In this document: positions 8,680 to 17,584 of the stretch, one piece after another
Layout of the letters: each line of letters opens with the position of its first letter
How positions within the stretch are numbered: position 1 is the first letter of the stretch
Assembly (NCBI GenBank): GCA_004353515.1
Contig: SMNZ01000002.1
Coordinates: 372,001-436,000 of the forward strand
Reading direction: 5' to 3'
Source: Alteromonadaceae bacterium M269
GTDB lineage: Bacteria; Pseudomonadota; Gammaproteobacteria; Enterobacterales; Alteromonadaceae
Length of the DNA stretch: 64,000 bases
Notes under the pieces: generated by a model
Told to the model about the DNA's origin: nothing
Databases searched by the model: none
What the model saw: the letters and a program-made list of their open reading frames with translations, nothing else
Program-made: the position numbers and the translations under genes

Positions 8680-9728
8680 CAACTAATACAATGAGAGCAG
8701 CGGTTCTCTTTGAAACATCTAAACCGTTAAGTATTGTCGAAGATATTAAAGTCCCCCCTTTGACTCGTGGTCAGGTGCAGGTGAAAACTTTGTACAGCGG
8801 ACTGTGTCACTCTCAACTTATGGAGGTGTCAGGAGGGCGCGGAGAAGATAAGTATTTGCCACATTTACTCGGCCATGAAGGTGTTGGTATTGTAGAGAAT
8901 GTCGGGGATGGGGTTACTAAAGTCAATGTAGGCGATAAAGTTGTTATCGGATGGATTAAAGGTGAAGGGCTTGATGCCCGGGGAGCTCAGTACCCTCACT
9001 TAGATTACGTGATTAATTCTGGCTCGGCGACGACTTTGTCAGACCGGACAATAGTTGCTGAGAATCGAGTTGTAGTATTACCCTCGGGGTTCCCAGATAG
9101 GTTGGCGATGTTGTTAGGGTGTGCGCTTCCGACGGGGTTAGGTTTGGTTTTAAATGAGCTAAAACCAGAAAGCAACCGAACTATAGCCGTATTTGGCTTG
9201 GGCGGCGTTGGCATGAGCGCATTGCTAGCCGCTAATTTAAGTAAGCCAAGCAAACTTATTGCCGTAGATGTTGCGGAAGAAAAGTTAACACTTGCTAAAG
9301 AACTCGGAGCGACCCATACCATTAACGCTGGGCAAGTTGATCCTGTTGCTGAAATTTTGAAGCTCACTGATGGCGTTGGTTTGGATTATAGCCTCGAAGC
9401 AGGTGGAACGACCGGAACTATTGAGCAAGCTTTTGCATCGGTGCGTGACGGTGGTGGTCAGTGCGTATTTGCTTCTCACCCCAAGGAAGGTGAATTCATT
9501 AAACTTGAACCTCATGCGTTTCACCGTGGGAAAAGTATCAGAGGGAGCTGGGGAGGAAGCAGTTTCCCTGATAGAGACATTAAAAAATTCGCCGAATTGT
9601 ATCGTCAAGGTGACATTAACCTCGAGGTATTAATTAGTCGTGAGTATAAGTTAGAGCAAGTCAACGATGCATTGGATGATTTGGCTAATAGACGAATTAT
9701 TAGAGCGTTAATCAATACGCAAATATAG
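8676..9728 (+). CDS. Zinc-type medium-chain alcohol dehydrogenase
   Basis: This 350-aa MDR-superfamily oxidoreductase carries the catalytic zinc ligands C44 (GLCHSQL) and H67/E68 (GHEGVG). Its NAD-binding fold is marked by AVFGLGGVGMSALLA around residue 170. The four-cysteine lobe that binds the structural zinc in classical alcohol dehydrogenases is missing; the corresponding stretch reads EGLDARGAQYPHLDYV. It would oxidise an alcohol or reduce a ketone or aldehyde using NAD(P). In this setting that may be a polyol phosphate or a keto-sugar. Its start overlaps the kinase gene. Confidence 0.85.
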   Translation: MTTNTMRAAVLFETSKPLSIVEDIKVPPLTRGQVQVKTLYSGLCHSQLMEVSGGRGEDKYLPHLLGHEGVGIVENVGDGVTKVNVGDKVVIGWIKGEGLDARGAQYPHLDYVINSGSATTLSDRTIVAENRVVVLPSGFPDRLAMLLGCALPTGLGLVLNELKPESNRTIAVFGLGGVGMSALLAANLSKPSKLIAVDVAEEKLTLAKELGATHTINAGQVDPVAEILKLTDGVGLDYSLEAGGTTGTIEQAFASVRDGGGQCVFASHPKEGEFIKLEPHAFHRGKSIRGSWGGSSFPDRDIKKFAELYRQGDINLEVLISREYKLEQVNDALDDLANRRIIRALINTQI

Positions 9729-9743
9729 AAGGTTAATAACGAT

Positions 9744-10436
9744 ATGGATAATTTTGCTGGAAAAACCAGTTCTGAAGAAATAAAAGACAAGTTTGAAGAA
9801 TCGTTACTTAAAGAGCAGCGGTATGGTGAATTTGCTCTAGGGGAAAATACTACTAAATTTTTCCTAGAAGACCCCAAGATGATGTTGTTTAGATTCGCAC
9901 GATACAAGTTTGTTGCAAAAATGTTTGACGGCTTTGAAAGTGCGATGGAAGTTGGTTGCCAAGAAGGGTTATGCGCACAAGTCATTCAGCAATCAGTGAA
10001 GAAAGTTCACTGCACGGATTTTTATAAACCCTTTATTGAGAGCTGTGAGCGACGGATAAAAAATCCCAATATTACGTTTGCAGCCCATGATATTTTGGAT
10101 TCCTGCACAGAAGAAAAGTACCAAGGGGTGTTCGCGCTCGATGTCTTTGAACATATTGAGCCCGAGTTTGAGAATATCTTTATTCAGAATATGATTAAGA
10201 GCATGCAGTCAGACGGGACTCTCATATTAGGTATTCCGTCTCTAGAATCTCAAGCATATGCATCAGAACCGTCAAAAATTGGACATGTTAACTGCAAATC
10301 AGGAAAAGATTTTAAAGCACTTTTGCAAAAGCATTTTGTTCACGTTTATTGCTTTAGCATGAATGATGAAGTCTTGCACACAGGGTTCTTTCCTATGTCG
10401 CATTACTTGTTCGTAGTTTGTAATACACCGAGGTAA
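9744..10436 (+). CDS. Class I SAM-dependent methyltransferase
   Basis: This 230-aa protein has a class I methyltransferase core. Motif I is AMEVGCQEGLCAQVI, followed by VHCTDFYKPF, then NITFAAHDILD and GVFALDVFEHIEPEFE, which is the typical post-motif with a histidine. An AGAAGG-like site precedes the ATG at some distance. The residues FHxP-like region near the C-terminus (GFFPMSHYLF) is common in Methyltransf_23 proteins. Substrate unknown. It lies between the dehydrogenase and the sulfotransferase-like gene and is spaced by only a few bases from the latter. Confidence 0.78.
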   Translation: MDNFAGKTSSEEIKDKFEESLLKEQRYGEFALGENTTKFFLEDPKMMLFRFARYKFVAKMFDGFESAMEVGCQEGLCAQVIQQSVKKVHCTDFYKPFIESCERRIKNPNITFAAHDILDSCTEEKYQGVFALDVFEHIEPEFENIFIQNMIKSMQSDGTLILGIPSLESQAYASEPSKIGHVNCKSGKDFKALLQKHFVHVYCFSMNDEVLHTGFFPMSHYLFVVCNTPR

Positions 10437-10439
10437 ATT

Positions 10440-11306
10440 TTGGAAAATATTCACTTGTTTAACGTCACAACCACTGGTAGTTCAGCATCTGTTTGGCTTA
10501 ATAGTTTACTGAATGAGCTTGGAGCTGTGTCTTTTCATGCTTTACGTTCGGACCCGTTTTCATCATTTGCTCAGGAGCTAAACAGAGCTGATACACCTCA
10601 ACTAAATCAAACTGAGTTATTCAGAGGGTTGCGTATGCTTGGGTATGCTAAGACTAGCAATCCTCCGCCTTGGGAGCAACATGAACAAAGACATCAATTA
10701 GCGATCGGTGTTGTTCATACTTTCTATAAGTCTAGCGAAGTTAAAGTTGCTTTTAATGATATTGGGGGTGGTCGAAATATCGCGATGTTCAGAAACCCAA
10801 TTCACAGGATTAATTCTCAGTTTCAAGCTAGCTATAAAGCAATGATTGGCAAAAAGTGGAAGTCACTTTTTGCTGAGCTTTTGAATGATTACGATAACCG
10901 GTTTTATCCAGCATTTGAGCAGTTAATATCTTTACAGCCTGAAGCAAAGGTAAATGCTGTAAAAATTTTTGATATTTTTGTTAACAGGATTATTGAATGT
11001 GATATTGATAATCAGAAAGTTTGTGATGAATCGGAGAGTCTTTATTATGAGCGTATGTTTACGAATGTCGATGAGACGATAAAAAAGCTAGGCATTTTGA
11101 TAAATCGAAGTATATCTCAGGTTCCTCTTGATGCATTTAAAACTAAGACTAACCAGCATATTACTAAGAAAAGTAATGTTTTAGAGTCATGGCAGGAATT
11201 ACCTGAGATCTTAAGGGATAGGCTTTCGAAGATTAGTGTTCCTAGGGAAGAGTATATTACCTGTTATAAAGAGCTTGGATACGATATAGAGACGCTCGGC
11301 TTTTAG
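10440..11306 (+). CDS. Sulfotransferase-like protein (TTG start)
   Basis: This 288-aa protein starts at TTG three bases after the preceding stop. Its N-terminus, LFNVTTTGSSASVWLNSLL, resembles the 5'-phosphosulfate loop of PAPS-dependent sulfotransferases. The later segment AMFRNPIHRINSQF resembles the 3'-phosphate-binding R-P-R-S helix. These two landmarks support a sulfotransferase fold, but overall similarity to any characterised member cannot be judged here. It could add sulfate to a hydroxyl of the glycan made by this cluster. No APS or PAPS synthesis genes lie nearby. The function is inferred. Confidence 0.5.
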   Translation: MENIHLFNVTTTGSSASVWLNSLLNELGAVSFHALRSDPFSSFAQELNRADTPQLNQTELFRGLRMLGYAKTSNPPPWEQHEQRHQLAIGVVHTFYKSSEVKVAFNDIGGGRNIAMFRNPIHRINSQFQASYKAMIGKKWKSLFAELLNDYDNRFYPAFEQLISLQPEAKVNAVKIFDIFVNRIIECDIDNQKVCDESESLYYERMFTNVDETIKKLGILINRSISQVPLDAFKTKTNQHITKKSNVLESWQELPEILRDRLSKISVPREEYITCYKELGYDIETLGF

Positions 11307-11308
11307 TT

Positions 11309-12610
11309 ATGATCTTACTTTATGGCATTAATGAGTATTCAATAGCCTATTTTGAAGAAAATGAGAGCTGTGATAGTGCTAAATTTGTCACAACTCAATC
11401 TGAGGAAAGGTTTGGAGTCTCGTCATTGAGTTTTGATGATGCGATTGCACAATTTCCAGATAGTGAAATTATAATCTTTTCCACTTTTTCTAAAGAAATT
11501 ATCTCTAGTTTAATACATAAGAATTACCCGTTAAAAAAAGTGAGTGTTTACAATCGCTTTTTGAAAAGAAGAGTGGAAACAGAGGGGCTAATTCATCGAT
11601 ATCAATACACTAACGATGAAGTTCTGCATTGTGTTTATGACTTGAATAATTGCCTTGTGACATTCGACTTCTTTCTTTATTTGGTGAATGCCGAAATAGA
11701 ACGAATAAAACGGGGGTTACAGTTCATTAAGGTTCATATCGTGCTTCCGTTAGACGGTACTGAAGGCTCCACTAATCTTGAAGATTCAACCTTTCGTAAT
11801 GGAGAACATGCGGATATCGATTATATTTTAGGAAGGGTCTCTGGAATTATTGAACCATTATGTCAATGTCATAAAAAAGTGCTCTCTGTTTCTCGCCATA
11901 CAAGAGACGACTTTGCAGCTTATTGCACAGCGCTAGGTGAGTTTGAAGCATTTCCAGTGGATTTCAGTAATAGTCGATTACTGCGTCAATACTACTATTC
12001 GAATATTGAATCTGACCTCAGACATTACGCTCATGAACTTGAAGGGTTTGTTAGTGCACCTAAGAGTACGATTGAGCTTGTAGATAGATTCTTATCTGAA
12101 TTTGGTGAAGGGCGAAAGCCTATCGTGATAACGTTACGTGAGTACGACTTTCAGCATCACCGAAATAGTAAACATGATGATTGGGTGAGGTTTATTGAGA
12201 ACTTAGACCATCAAGAGTACTTCCCTATAATCGTTAGAGATACTTATAAAGTTTATGCGCCTTTTCCTGAAACAAAAGCTTATATATTTAATGAAGCATC
12301 CATTGATTTAAAAGTCCGAATGGCTCTTTACCAGCGAGCCTATTTGAATTTGTCAGTAAATTGCGGACCAAGCTCTTTGTTCTATTTTCTTGATAATTGC
12401 CACTCTATCGAATTTAGAGATGTCAATCCCGAGAGCATCTCAACCACTTCTGAACAGATGTACAAAGCCAGCCTTATGGTTGAGGGCGAGCAGCCTTTTT
12501 ACGCCAAAAAGAATCGTAATTTGGTGCACTGGGCAGACGATACGTTTGACAATATTAACCAAGCCTTTAACCAATTTGTCAGTGAAGAGACCAAAAGGAA
12601 TACTGAGTGA
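11309..12610 (+). CDS. Glycosyltransferase-like protein, paralogue of the gene at 881-2185
   Basis: This 433-aa protein shares several landmarks with the 434-aa product of 881-2185. They are VYDL and TFD near residue 110, LVNAEIERIKRGL, LREY (276-279), RNS, RDT (310-312), and RMALYQRA...NCGPS. The N-terminal 100 residues form a diverged Rossmann-like module (ILLYGINEYS). It is probably a GT-B-type transferase, but no characterised family is recognised. Its stop overlaps the next start (GTGA). The retention of two copies in one cluster suggests two related transfer steps. Confidence 0.55.
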   Translation: MILLYGINEYSIAYFEENESCDSAKFVTTQSEERFGVSSLSFDDAIAQFPDSEIIIFSTFSKEIISSLIHKNYPLKKVSVYNRFLKRRVETEGLIHRYQYTNDEVLHCVYDLNNCLVTFDFFLYLVNAEIERIKRGLQFIKVHIVLPLDGTEGSTNLEDSTFRNGEHADIDYILGRVSGIIEPLCQCHKKVLSVSRHTRDDFAAYCTALGEFEAFPVDFSNSRLLRQYYYSNIESDLRHYAHELEGFVSAPKSTIELVDRFLSEFGEGRKPIVITLREYDFQHHRNSKHDDWVRFIENLDHQEYFPIIVRDTYKVYAPFPETKAYIFNEASIDLKVRMALYQRAYLNLSVNCGPSSLFYFLDNCHSIEFRDVNPESISTTSEQMYKASLMVEGEQPFYAKKNRNLVHWADDTFDNINQAFNQFVSEETKRNTE

Positions 12611-13899
12611 AAAAAATCACGGTAAAACATCGCTCAACCTGCAGATTATGTGATAGTCCAGACATTGTTTTGGCTGTCAAAATGGAACCTATACCCCCTC
12701 AAGAACTTTATCTTGAGAATGCAGAAGATGCGCGTGCTATCGAGCGACTTCCCGTTGATATCTACTTTTGTGAAGACTGTAGTCACGTACAACAACTGGA
12801 TATCTTAGACTCTGAGACGCTATGGCAAGACTATACCTATGAGTCGAGTAAAGCCAAGGGGATGATGCAGCACTTCCAAGAATTTACGGATGATGTACTT
12901 GAAGAGCATAATCTTCAAAAAGACAATGGTTATATTCTTGATATCGGGAGCAATGATGGTGCTCTTCTTTCATGCTTTAAGAACGAAGGGTTTCAAGTTA
13001 TAGGCGTAGACCCCGCTAAAAACTTAGCTGAACAAGCAACAAAAGCAGGAATTCCTACCTACGCAGATTTATTTGATGTTGAGACAGCGAAACGCATACT
13101 TGATAGTGATGGAAAAGCAGCGGTCATTACAGCCTTTAATGCCTTTGCTCATGCAGATAACTTGAATGATATTGCTGATGGTATCCGTCTTCTATTGAAA
13201 AACGATGGGCTTTTCTATTTTGAGGTGCAGTATCTACTCGACGTGTTAGATAAAGTTTTAATTGGGACAATCTTTCACGAACACCTAAGCCATCACTCTC
13301 TGCTTCCTATGATGCAATTTTTGTCCTCCCATGGCCTTGAACTCATAGATGTTAAACGCGTTGAAGTTCAGCATGGTGCGTTGATAGGTAAAGTTCAATT
13401 GAAAGGTGGGCCCTACCATGAAAACAAACGTGTTAGCGAATTGGTTTCTTTGGAAAAAGAGCGTGGACTGGATAGGTTAGAAACGGTCCAGTCATTAGAC
13501 AAGCACCTTGACGAACTTAAAATCCAAGCAAATGCTTTTAGAGCCAAGGTACAAAATGAAAATGCTCTTGTAGCTGCTTATGGTGCTGCACGCAGTGGTC
13601 AAAGTTTGATATCTCAACTTCAATTGGATGGAATTATTGAGTTTATTGTCGATAACCACCCTCAAAAAATAGGTAAGTTTCCGGCAGGCGACGGTATCCC
13701 AGTTGTTTCGACGGAATTGTTGCAAACCAAAAAGCCGGATTACACAGTAATACTGGCTTGGGTTCATGTAAAAGTCATTGTTGCAAATAACCGCGATTAT
13801 TTGCAACGGGGCGGGGTGTTCGTTGTTTTGACACCTCAATTAACGTTAGTGACTGAAGATAACGTTAACAGCTTTCTTGATGATTATGGAGTGCGTTAG
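12607..13899 (+). CDS. Sugar C-methyltransferase family protein (zinc-binding, SAM-dependent)
   Basis: This 430-aa protein has the three-part layout of sugar C-methyltransferases such as TylCIII and NovU. The N-terminal zinc knuckle has CRLC (near residue 11) and CEDC. The central SAM domain carries ILDIGSNDGALL. The C-terminal Rossmann-like domain begins at about residue 315 (VAAYGAARSGQS). Characterised members methylate C3 or C5 of 4-keto-6-deoxy nucleotide sugars, giving branched sugars. The start is GTG with a GTGA overlap to the upstream stop. Its probable substrate source is the dehydratase-like SDR at 3701-4690. Confidence 0.8.
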   Translation: MKKITVKHRSTCRLCDSPDIVLAVKMEPIPPQELYLENAEDARAIERLPVDIYFCEDCSHVQQLDILDSETLWQDYTYESSKAKGMMQHFQEFTDDVLEEHNLQKDNGYILDIGSNDGALLSCFKNEGFQVIGVDPAKNLAEQATKAGIPTYADLFDVETAKRILDSDGKAAVITAFNAFAHADNLNDIADGIRLLLKNDGLFYFEVQYLLDVLDKVLIGTIFHEHLSHHSLLPMMQFLSSHGLELIDVKRVEVQHGALIGKVQLKGGPYHENKRVSELVSLEKERGLDRLETVQSLDKHLDELKIQANAFRAKVQNENALVAAYGAARSGQSLISQLQLDGIIEFIVDNHPQKIGKFPAGDGIPVVSTELLQTKKPDYTVILAWVHVKVIVANNRDYLQRGGVFVVLTPQLTLVTEDNVNSFLDDYGVR

Positions 13900-13900
13900 G

Positions 13901-14827
13901 ATGGAAAGGTTACGTATTCTCGTTGTGGGTGGAGATAGCTTTCTTGGAAAGACTCTGGCAAGTTCATTGATAGCCGATGGACATTATGTAGTCACAACAA
14001 CTCGTCGACCTGAAGAGGTCGATGGATCAAAAATTTTACTCGATCTAGCGATACTACCTACTGAATTACCAACCGGGTTTGACCATGTCATATTGCTGGC
14101 TGGTATATGGAACTATCAAGCGTGTGAAACATCGGCTGATGCCTGGTTAGTGAATGTCGAAAATATGAGTAAGCTTTCCGCTCAATTTGTCGAGCAGGGG
14201 AGTTTCGTTACTTTCGTCTCGTCAAATACTGTGTTTGGGGGAGAACGACCATGGTGTCATGAAGATGATGACCATACTCCTCAATTCGCTTATGCCAAGC
14301 ACAAAGCTGCTGGTGAAGCCGCAATTATTGAAGCTGTCACAGCTGTAAAAGGCATACAACGACTTAACATTGTTAGACTGACAAAAATTTTATCTATCGA
14401 TACTCCCCCTTTACCGAGTTGGCTAGAAGATTTTGAACAAGGAAAGGTGGTGACTCCTTTTGCCGATCTAATTTTTGCTCCTATTAGTGTTGAGTTTGCC
14501 GCGAGTGGCGTTGCGAAAGTATCGTTGAGTCGTGAGCCAGGCAACTTCCATTTATCGGGTAGTGAAAATATTAACTATGTTGAATTCTCACGTAAACTGG
14601 CTGAGCAGTTTGGGTTTCCTCTTGATCTGATAGAAGCAACAACTTCTCAAGAAAAAGGCGTTTCTATACCGTTTTTGCCAAAGTACAGTGGCTTAGGTAT
14701 GGAACGAACGCAGTCTGTGCTTGGTATAACCCCTCAAACTATTGGTAGCGTATTTGATGATCTTAGCAAACAAAGAGACTTAGGAGTTTCGAATGGCACA
14801 AACTCATGCTTTTTGTACTCTTTGTGA
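13901..14827 (+). CDS. NAD(P)-dependent epimerase/reductase (RmlD-like SDR)
   Basis: This protein of about 308 aa begins MERLRILVVGGDSFLG, a Rossmann loop typical of RmlD-type 4-keto-sugar reductases and epimerases. FVSSNTVFGG corresponds to the catalytic serine region, and the Y-x3-K pair is YAKHK. I chose the ATG at 13901, one base after the preceding stop and nine bases after GGAG. An in-frame TTG at 13877 would run into the upstream gene. Such enzymes reduce the 4-keto group after C-methylation, which fits the position between two C-methyltransferase family genes. The 3' end overlaps the next gene by 35 bases. Confidence 0.78.
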   Translation: MERLRILVVGGDSFLGKTLASSLIADGHYVVTTTRRPEEVDGSKILLDLAILPTELPTGFDHVILLAGIWNYQACETSADAWLVNVENMSKLSAQFVEQGSFVTFVSSNTVFGGERPWCHEDDDHTPQFAYAKHKAAGEAAIIEAVTAVKGIQRLNIVRLTKILSIDTPPLPSWLEDFEQGKVVTPFADLIFAPISVEFAASGVAKVSLSREPGNFHLSGSENINYVEFSRKLAEQFGFPLDLIEATTSQEKGVSIPFLPKYSGLGMERTQSVLGITPQTIGSVFDDLSKQRDLGVSNGTNSCFLYSL

Positions 14828-15989
14828 ATCTAAGAGTGTTAGGGCCGGGTTGGCATTTTGGGGGCAACCTCTATCCAACCGGTTTATTGACCAAGCTCAA
14901 AACGATATTCCGCCAGTGGATATTCAGTTGGGACTTTGTGTGTCTTGTGGAGTAATACAGTTAGCAACATTACCCAATATTGACGATGTTAGGCCCATAT
15001 ACAACTGGCTGACTTATAACGAGCCTGAAGGGCATCTAGACAACGTCGTTGAACATTTAATGCCTTTACTCTCTCAAGATGCAAATATTATTGGCGCAAC
15101 CTATAAAGATGAAACAACACTACGTAGGTTGAGTGAAAAAGGCTTTAGTAAGACAGAAGTTATCGATTATAAGCAGTTGAAGATGCCTTACGGCTTGGAA
15201 ACTATTCAGTATGCACTAAGTGACAAGGTTGAAGCTTTGTATGCTGATATGCCAGAAAAAAGCGCTGATCTCCTCATTGCGAGACATATTATTGAGCATG
15301 CACATAGAGCAAAAGTGATGCTGTCAAATTTAAGCTCTTTGGTGAAAGACGGGGGCTTATTGGTACTTGAGTTCCCTGAGAGCAGTGCATTATTAAATAA
15401 GAAAAACTACCCATTCCTATGGGAGGAGCACATTAGTTATTTTACAGAAGATGATTGTCAAACGCTGGCAGATGCTATTAATGCTGAGTTGATTGGGCAA
15501 TATCGATACCCTTATGCATATGAGGATAGTATGGTGATTGTCTTGAGAATCAACCATACCCCAAATAAAGGTGAAAAGGCGGTTCAGTCAGCTAATGTTA
15601 GTAAAAAATCATGTTTACTGAATGAGTTTGAACAAAGCTTTAACACAGAAAAACAACGCTGGCAGGACAGGTTGGCTGCGGTCAATGCACAAGGCAAAAA
15701 AGTGACGGTTTTTGGTGCTGGTCATTTGAGTATCAAGTTTATTAACTTTTTCGAGTTAGGTGAATATATTGACTGTGTTGTTGACGACAATACAAATAAA
15801 GTGGGTAGTTACATGCCTGGCTCACATGTTCCTATTGTTGCATCTGAGTCAGTTTCTGCGGATAGCCATCCGTACTGTATATCAACGTTGAGCCCTGAAA
15901 GTAAAAAAAGAGTACTGCAGCTCAACGATTACCTTAAATCAGGTGTAGAACTGATCGATGCTTTCAATAGTCGGGATGATGTCTTATGA
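14793..15989 (+). CDS. C-methyltransferase family protein with altered SAM-binding loop
   Basis: This 398-aa protein has the same three-part plan as the 12607-13899 product: an N-terminal zinc knuckle (CTLC and CVSC), a methyltransferase-like centre and a C-terminal Rossmann-like domain (KVTVFGAGHLSIKF). At the position of motif I it reads IIGATYKDETTLRRL instead of the expected DIGSNDG pattern, so the glycine-rich SAM loop is not recognisable. The later LIARHIIEHAHRAK and LLVLEFPES segments are normal. It may bind a different cofactor, be inactive, or serve as a partner. TAGGAG precedes the ATG, and the start lies inside the previous gene. Confidence 0.7.
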   Translation: MAQTHAFCTLCESKSVRAGLAFWGQPLSNRFIDQAQNDIPPVDIQLGLCVSCGVIQLATLPNIDDVRPIYNWLTYNEPEGHLDNVVEHLMPLLSQDANIIGATYKDETTLRRLSEKGFSKTEVIDYKQLKMPYGLETIQYALSDKVEALYADMPEKSADLLIARHIIEHAHRAKVMLSNLSSLVKDGGLLVLEFPESSALLNKKNYPFLWEEHISYFTEDDCQTLADAINAELIGQYRYPYAYEDSMVIVLRINHTPNKGEKAVQSANVSKKSCLLNEFEQSFNTEKQRWQDRLAAVNAQGKKVTVFGAGHLSIKFINFFELGEYIDCVVDDNTNKVGSYMPGSHVPIVASESVSADSHPYCISTLSPESKKRVLQLNDYLKSGVELIDAFNSRDDVL

Positions 15990-16522
15990 GTTTAGACAAT
16001 CTTCAACTAATGAAAGAGAGCGAAGGTGTATACAGAACAACAACCTCAGTGTCTGTTATCTCACAAGAACATTTAGCGCTTATAAAAAGAGAGGCAGAAA
16101 GTGTCAGTCGCAAGAGAGCACGGATCTGCTTACACCCAACTAATGACTCTCCGTTGCATGAAATGTTTATAGCATTATCAGGACAAGGGTACGTTAAGCC
16201 GCATAAGCACTTGAAAAAGAGCGAATCTTTTCATCTTGTTGAAGGAGATATTGCCGTTATATTGTTCGACGACAATGGACATGTGACTCAATCAATACGT
16301 CTATCAACGTTGAATACTAGGTACTATCGCTTGGAGGCAGGAACTTTCCATACCATTGTTGTTTTATCTGAATTAGCGGTTATTCATGAAGTGACTGACG
16401 GGCCTTTTGTTGCCTCTGAAACCGAGTATGCCGATTTTGCACCGGATGAAGGGAGCCCTGACGTTGGCGTGTATTTGGATAGCTTTGTTGAAGCGGCTAA
16501 TGGCGTAACCAATTTAACTTGA
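15986..16522 (+). CDS. WbuC-like cupin-fold protein
   Basis: This 178-aa protein resembles the WbuC family found at the ends of O-antigen loci. It has an N-terminal helical part followed by a cupin barrel with KPHKHLKKSESFHLVEG, which supplies two metal-ligand histidines and a glutamate. AGTFHTIVVLSE supplies the third histidine. The biochemical role of WbuC is not well defined, and a metal-dependent step on a sugar intermediate is assumed. It is the last gene of the plus-strand run, overlapping the preceding stop by ATGA and facing a minus-strand gene 25 bases away. Confidence 0.75.
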   Translation: MSLDNLQLMKESEGVYRTTTSVSVISQEHLALIKREAESVSRKRARICLHPTNDSPLHEMFIALSGQGYVKPHKHLKKSESFHLVEGDIAVILFDDNGHVTQSIRLSTLNTRYYRLEAGTFHTIVVLSELAVIHEVTDGPFVASETEYADFAPDEGSPDVGVYLDSFVEAANGVTNLT

Positions 16523-16547
16523 ACACGCCGTTTGAATTGAATACTTT

Positions 16548-17465
16548 CTATTTAGGTTCTATGAATCTGTACCCTATTGGAGATTTAATGAATTGAGCAT
16601 CCGTAGATTGATGCAGATCAAGCGAAGATTTGCTCACTTTTTGTAAATTATCTCTATACAGTTTACGATGTTCATCGTTTCTGTATTGTGCTTGAACTGG
16701 AAAAACATATTTGTTCTCAATATTGCTCGCGTTTTTTTTGGCATAAAAAGAAATGCCAATAACATCACTTGCATGATTTGTTTTTAAAATAGGAACAAAG
16801 CCATGTCGTAACTTGTCGTCGTATGAATAAGTCCTTAATAGCTCCTCAGGGTCTATTGCAAAAACATTCTTGCTACGCTTTCCTGTGTCGTACCATTCTC
16901 GGTAAACATATAAATAGACTTCAAATTCTTCAAATTCGTTGTATACAAAGAAATCATAGATCATAGCTGGTAATACAACCGAATAGGGTTGATAGTGTAA
17001 GCTAGCGACATTTAGAGAATATAATACTCCGCCTTCGTCAAGCATTGATACCATGTTCAACAAAGCTTGCGCGGGATTAAAAACATTATCCAGTGTGCTT
17101 CCATCAAGGATAAAGCCAGCTACATTGTGATGCTCAGAAGCAATTGGGTAGTTTAGATCTAAAAGAATTGAAGCACCTTCGTAATCTGTTACATCAAACG
17201 ATTCCAAAGGTTCATCATGAATTAACGAGAAAAATGAACGATCGGATATAAATCTTTCACCTTTCTCATCTGTTTGGACTTTTGCTGCTCTAGTATCTTC
17301 ATCTATGTTCAAGTTGTCTGAGCAAGTTTTTGCAGCAGTCACTTCGATTGCGCGGTCTCGAGATATTTGTATTGTTTGACGACCAGCTGAAAATATCCGT
17401 CCACTTATATTGCTCTTGTTGAAGAGCTTTACTATTGCCTTAGCTTGATGAATACTAATTCCCAT
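16548..17465 (-). CDS. Methyltransferase-like protein of unknown function
   Basis: This 305-aa protein is not confidently recognised. The central region has features of a worn class I methyltransferase fold: SILLDLNYPIASEHHNVAGFILDGSTLDN, split here as an acidic strand then a helix, followed by ALLNMVSMLDEGGVLYSLN, which resembles the post-motif strand. No glycine-rich SAM loop is visible. A good ribosome site (AGGAG) precedes the ATG. It lies downstream of the giant Maf gene on the same strand, so it may be co-expressed and act in the same flagellin or glycan pathway. The function is a guess. Confidence 0.45.
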   Translation of the reverse strand: MGISIHQAKAIVKLFNKSNISGRIFSAGRQTIQISRDRAIEVTAAKTCSDNLNIDEDTRAAKVQTDEKGERFISDRSFFSLIHDEPLESFDVTDYEGASILLDLNYPIASEHHNVAGFILDGSTLDNVFNPAQALLNMVSMLDEGGVLYSLNVASLHYQPYSVVLPAMIYDFFVYNEFEEFEVYLYVYREWYDTGKRSKNVFAIDPEELLRTYSYDDKLRHGFVPILKTNHASDVIGISFYAKKNASNIENKYVFPVQAQYRNDEHRKLYRDNLQKVSKSSLDLHQSTDAQFIKSPIGYRFIEPK

Positions 17466-17584
17466 AAGTTCTCCTATGCTTAATTACTCTGACTTCCAGA
17501 AATATTAGGTTTATATACATAGCGGCTATTGTTTGTCTTCCTTTAATTATTCGATTGGAAAACTATAGCTTCTCTTAAATCACT

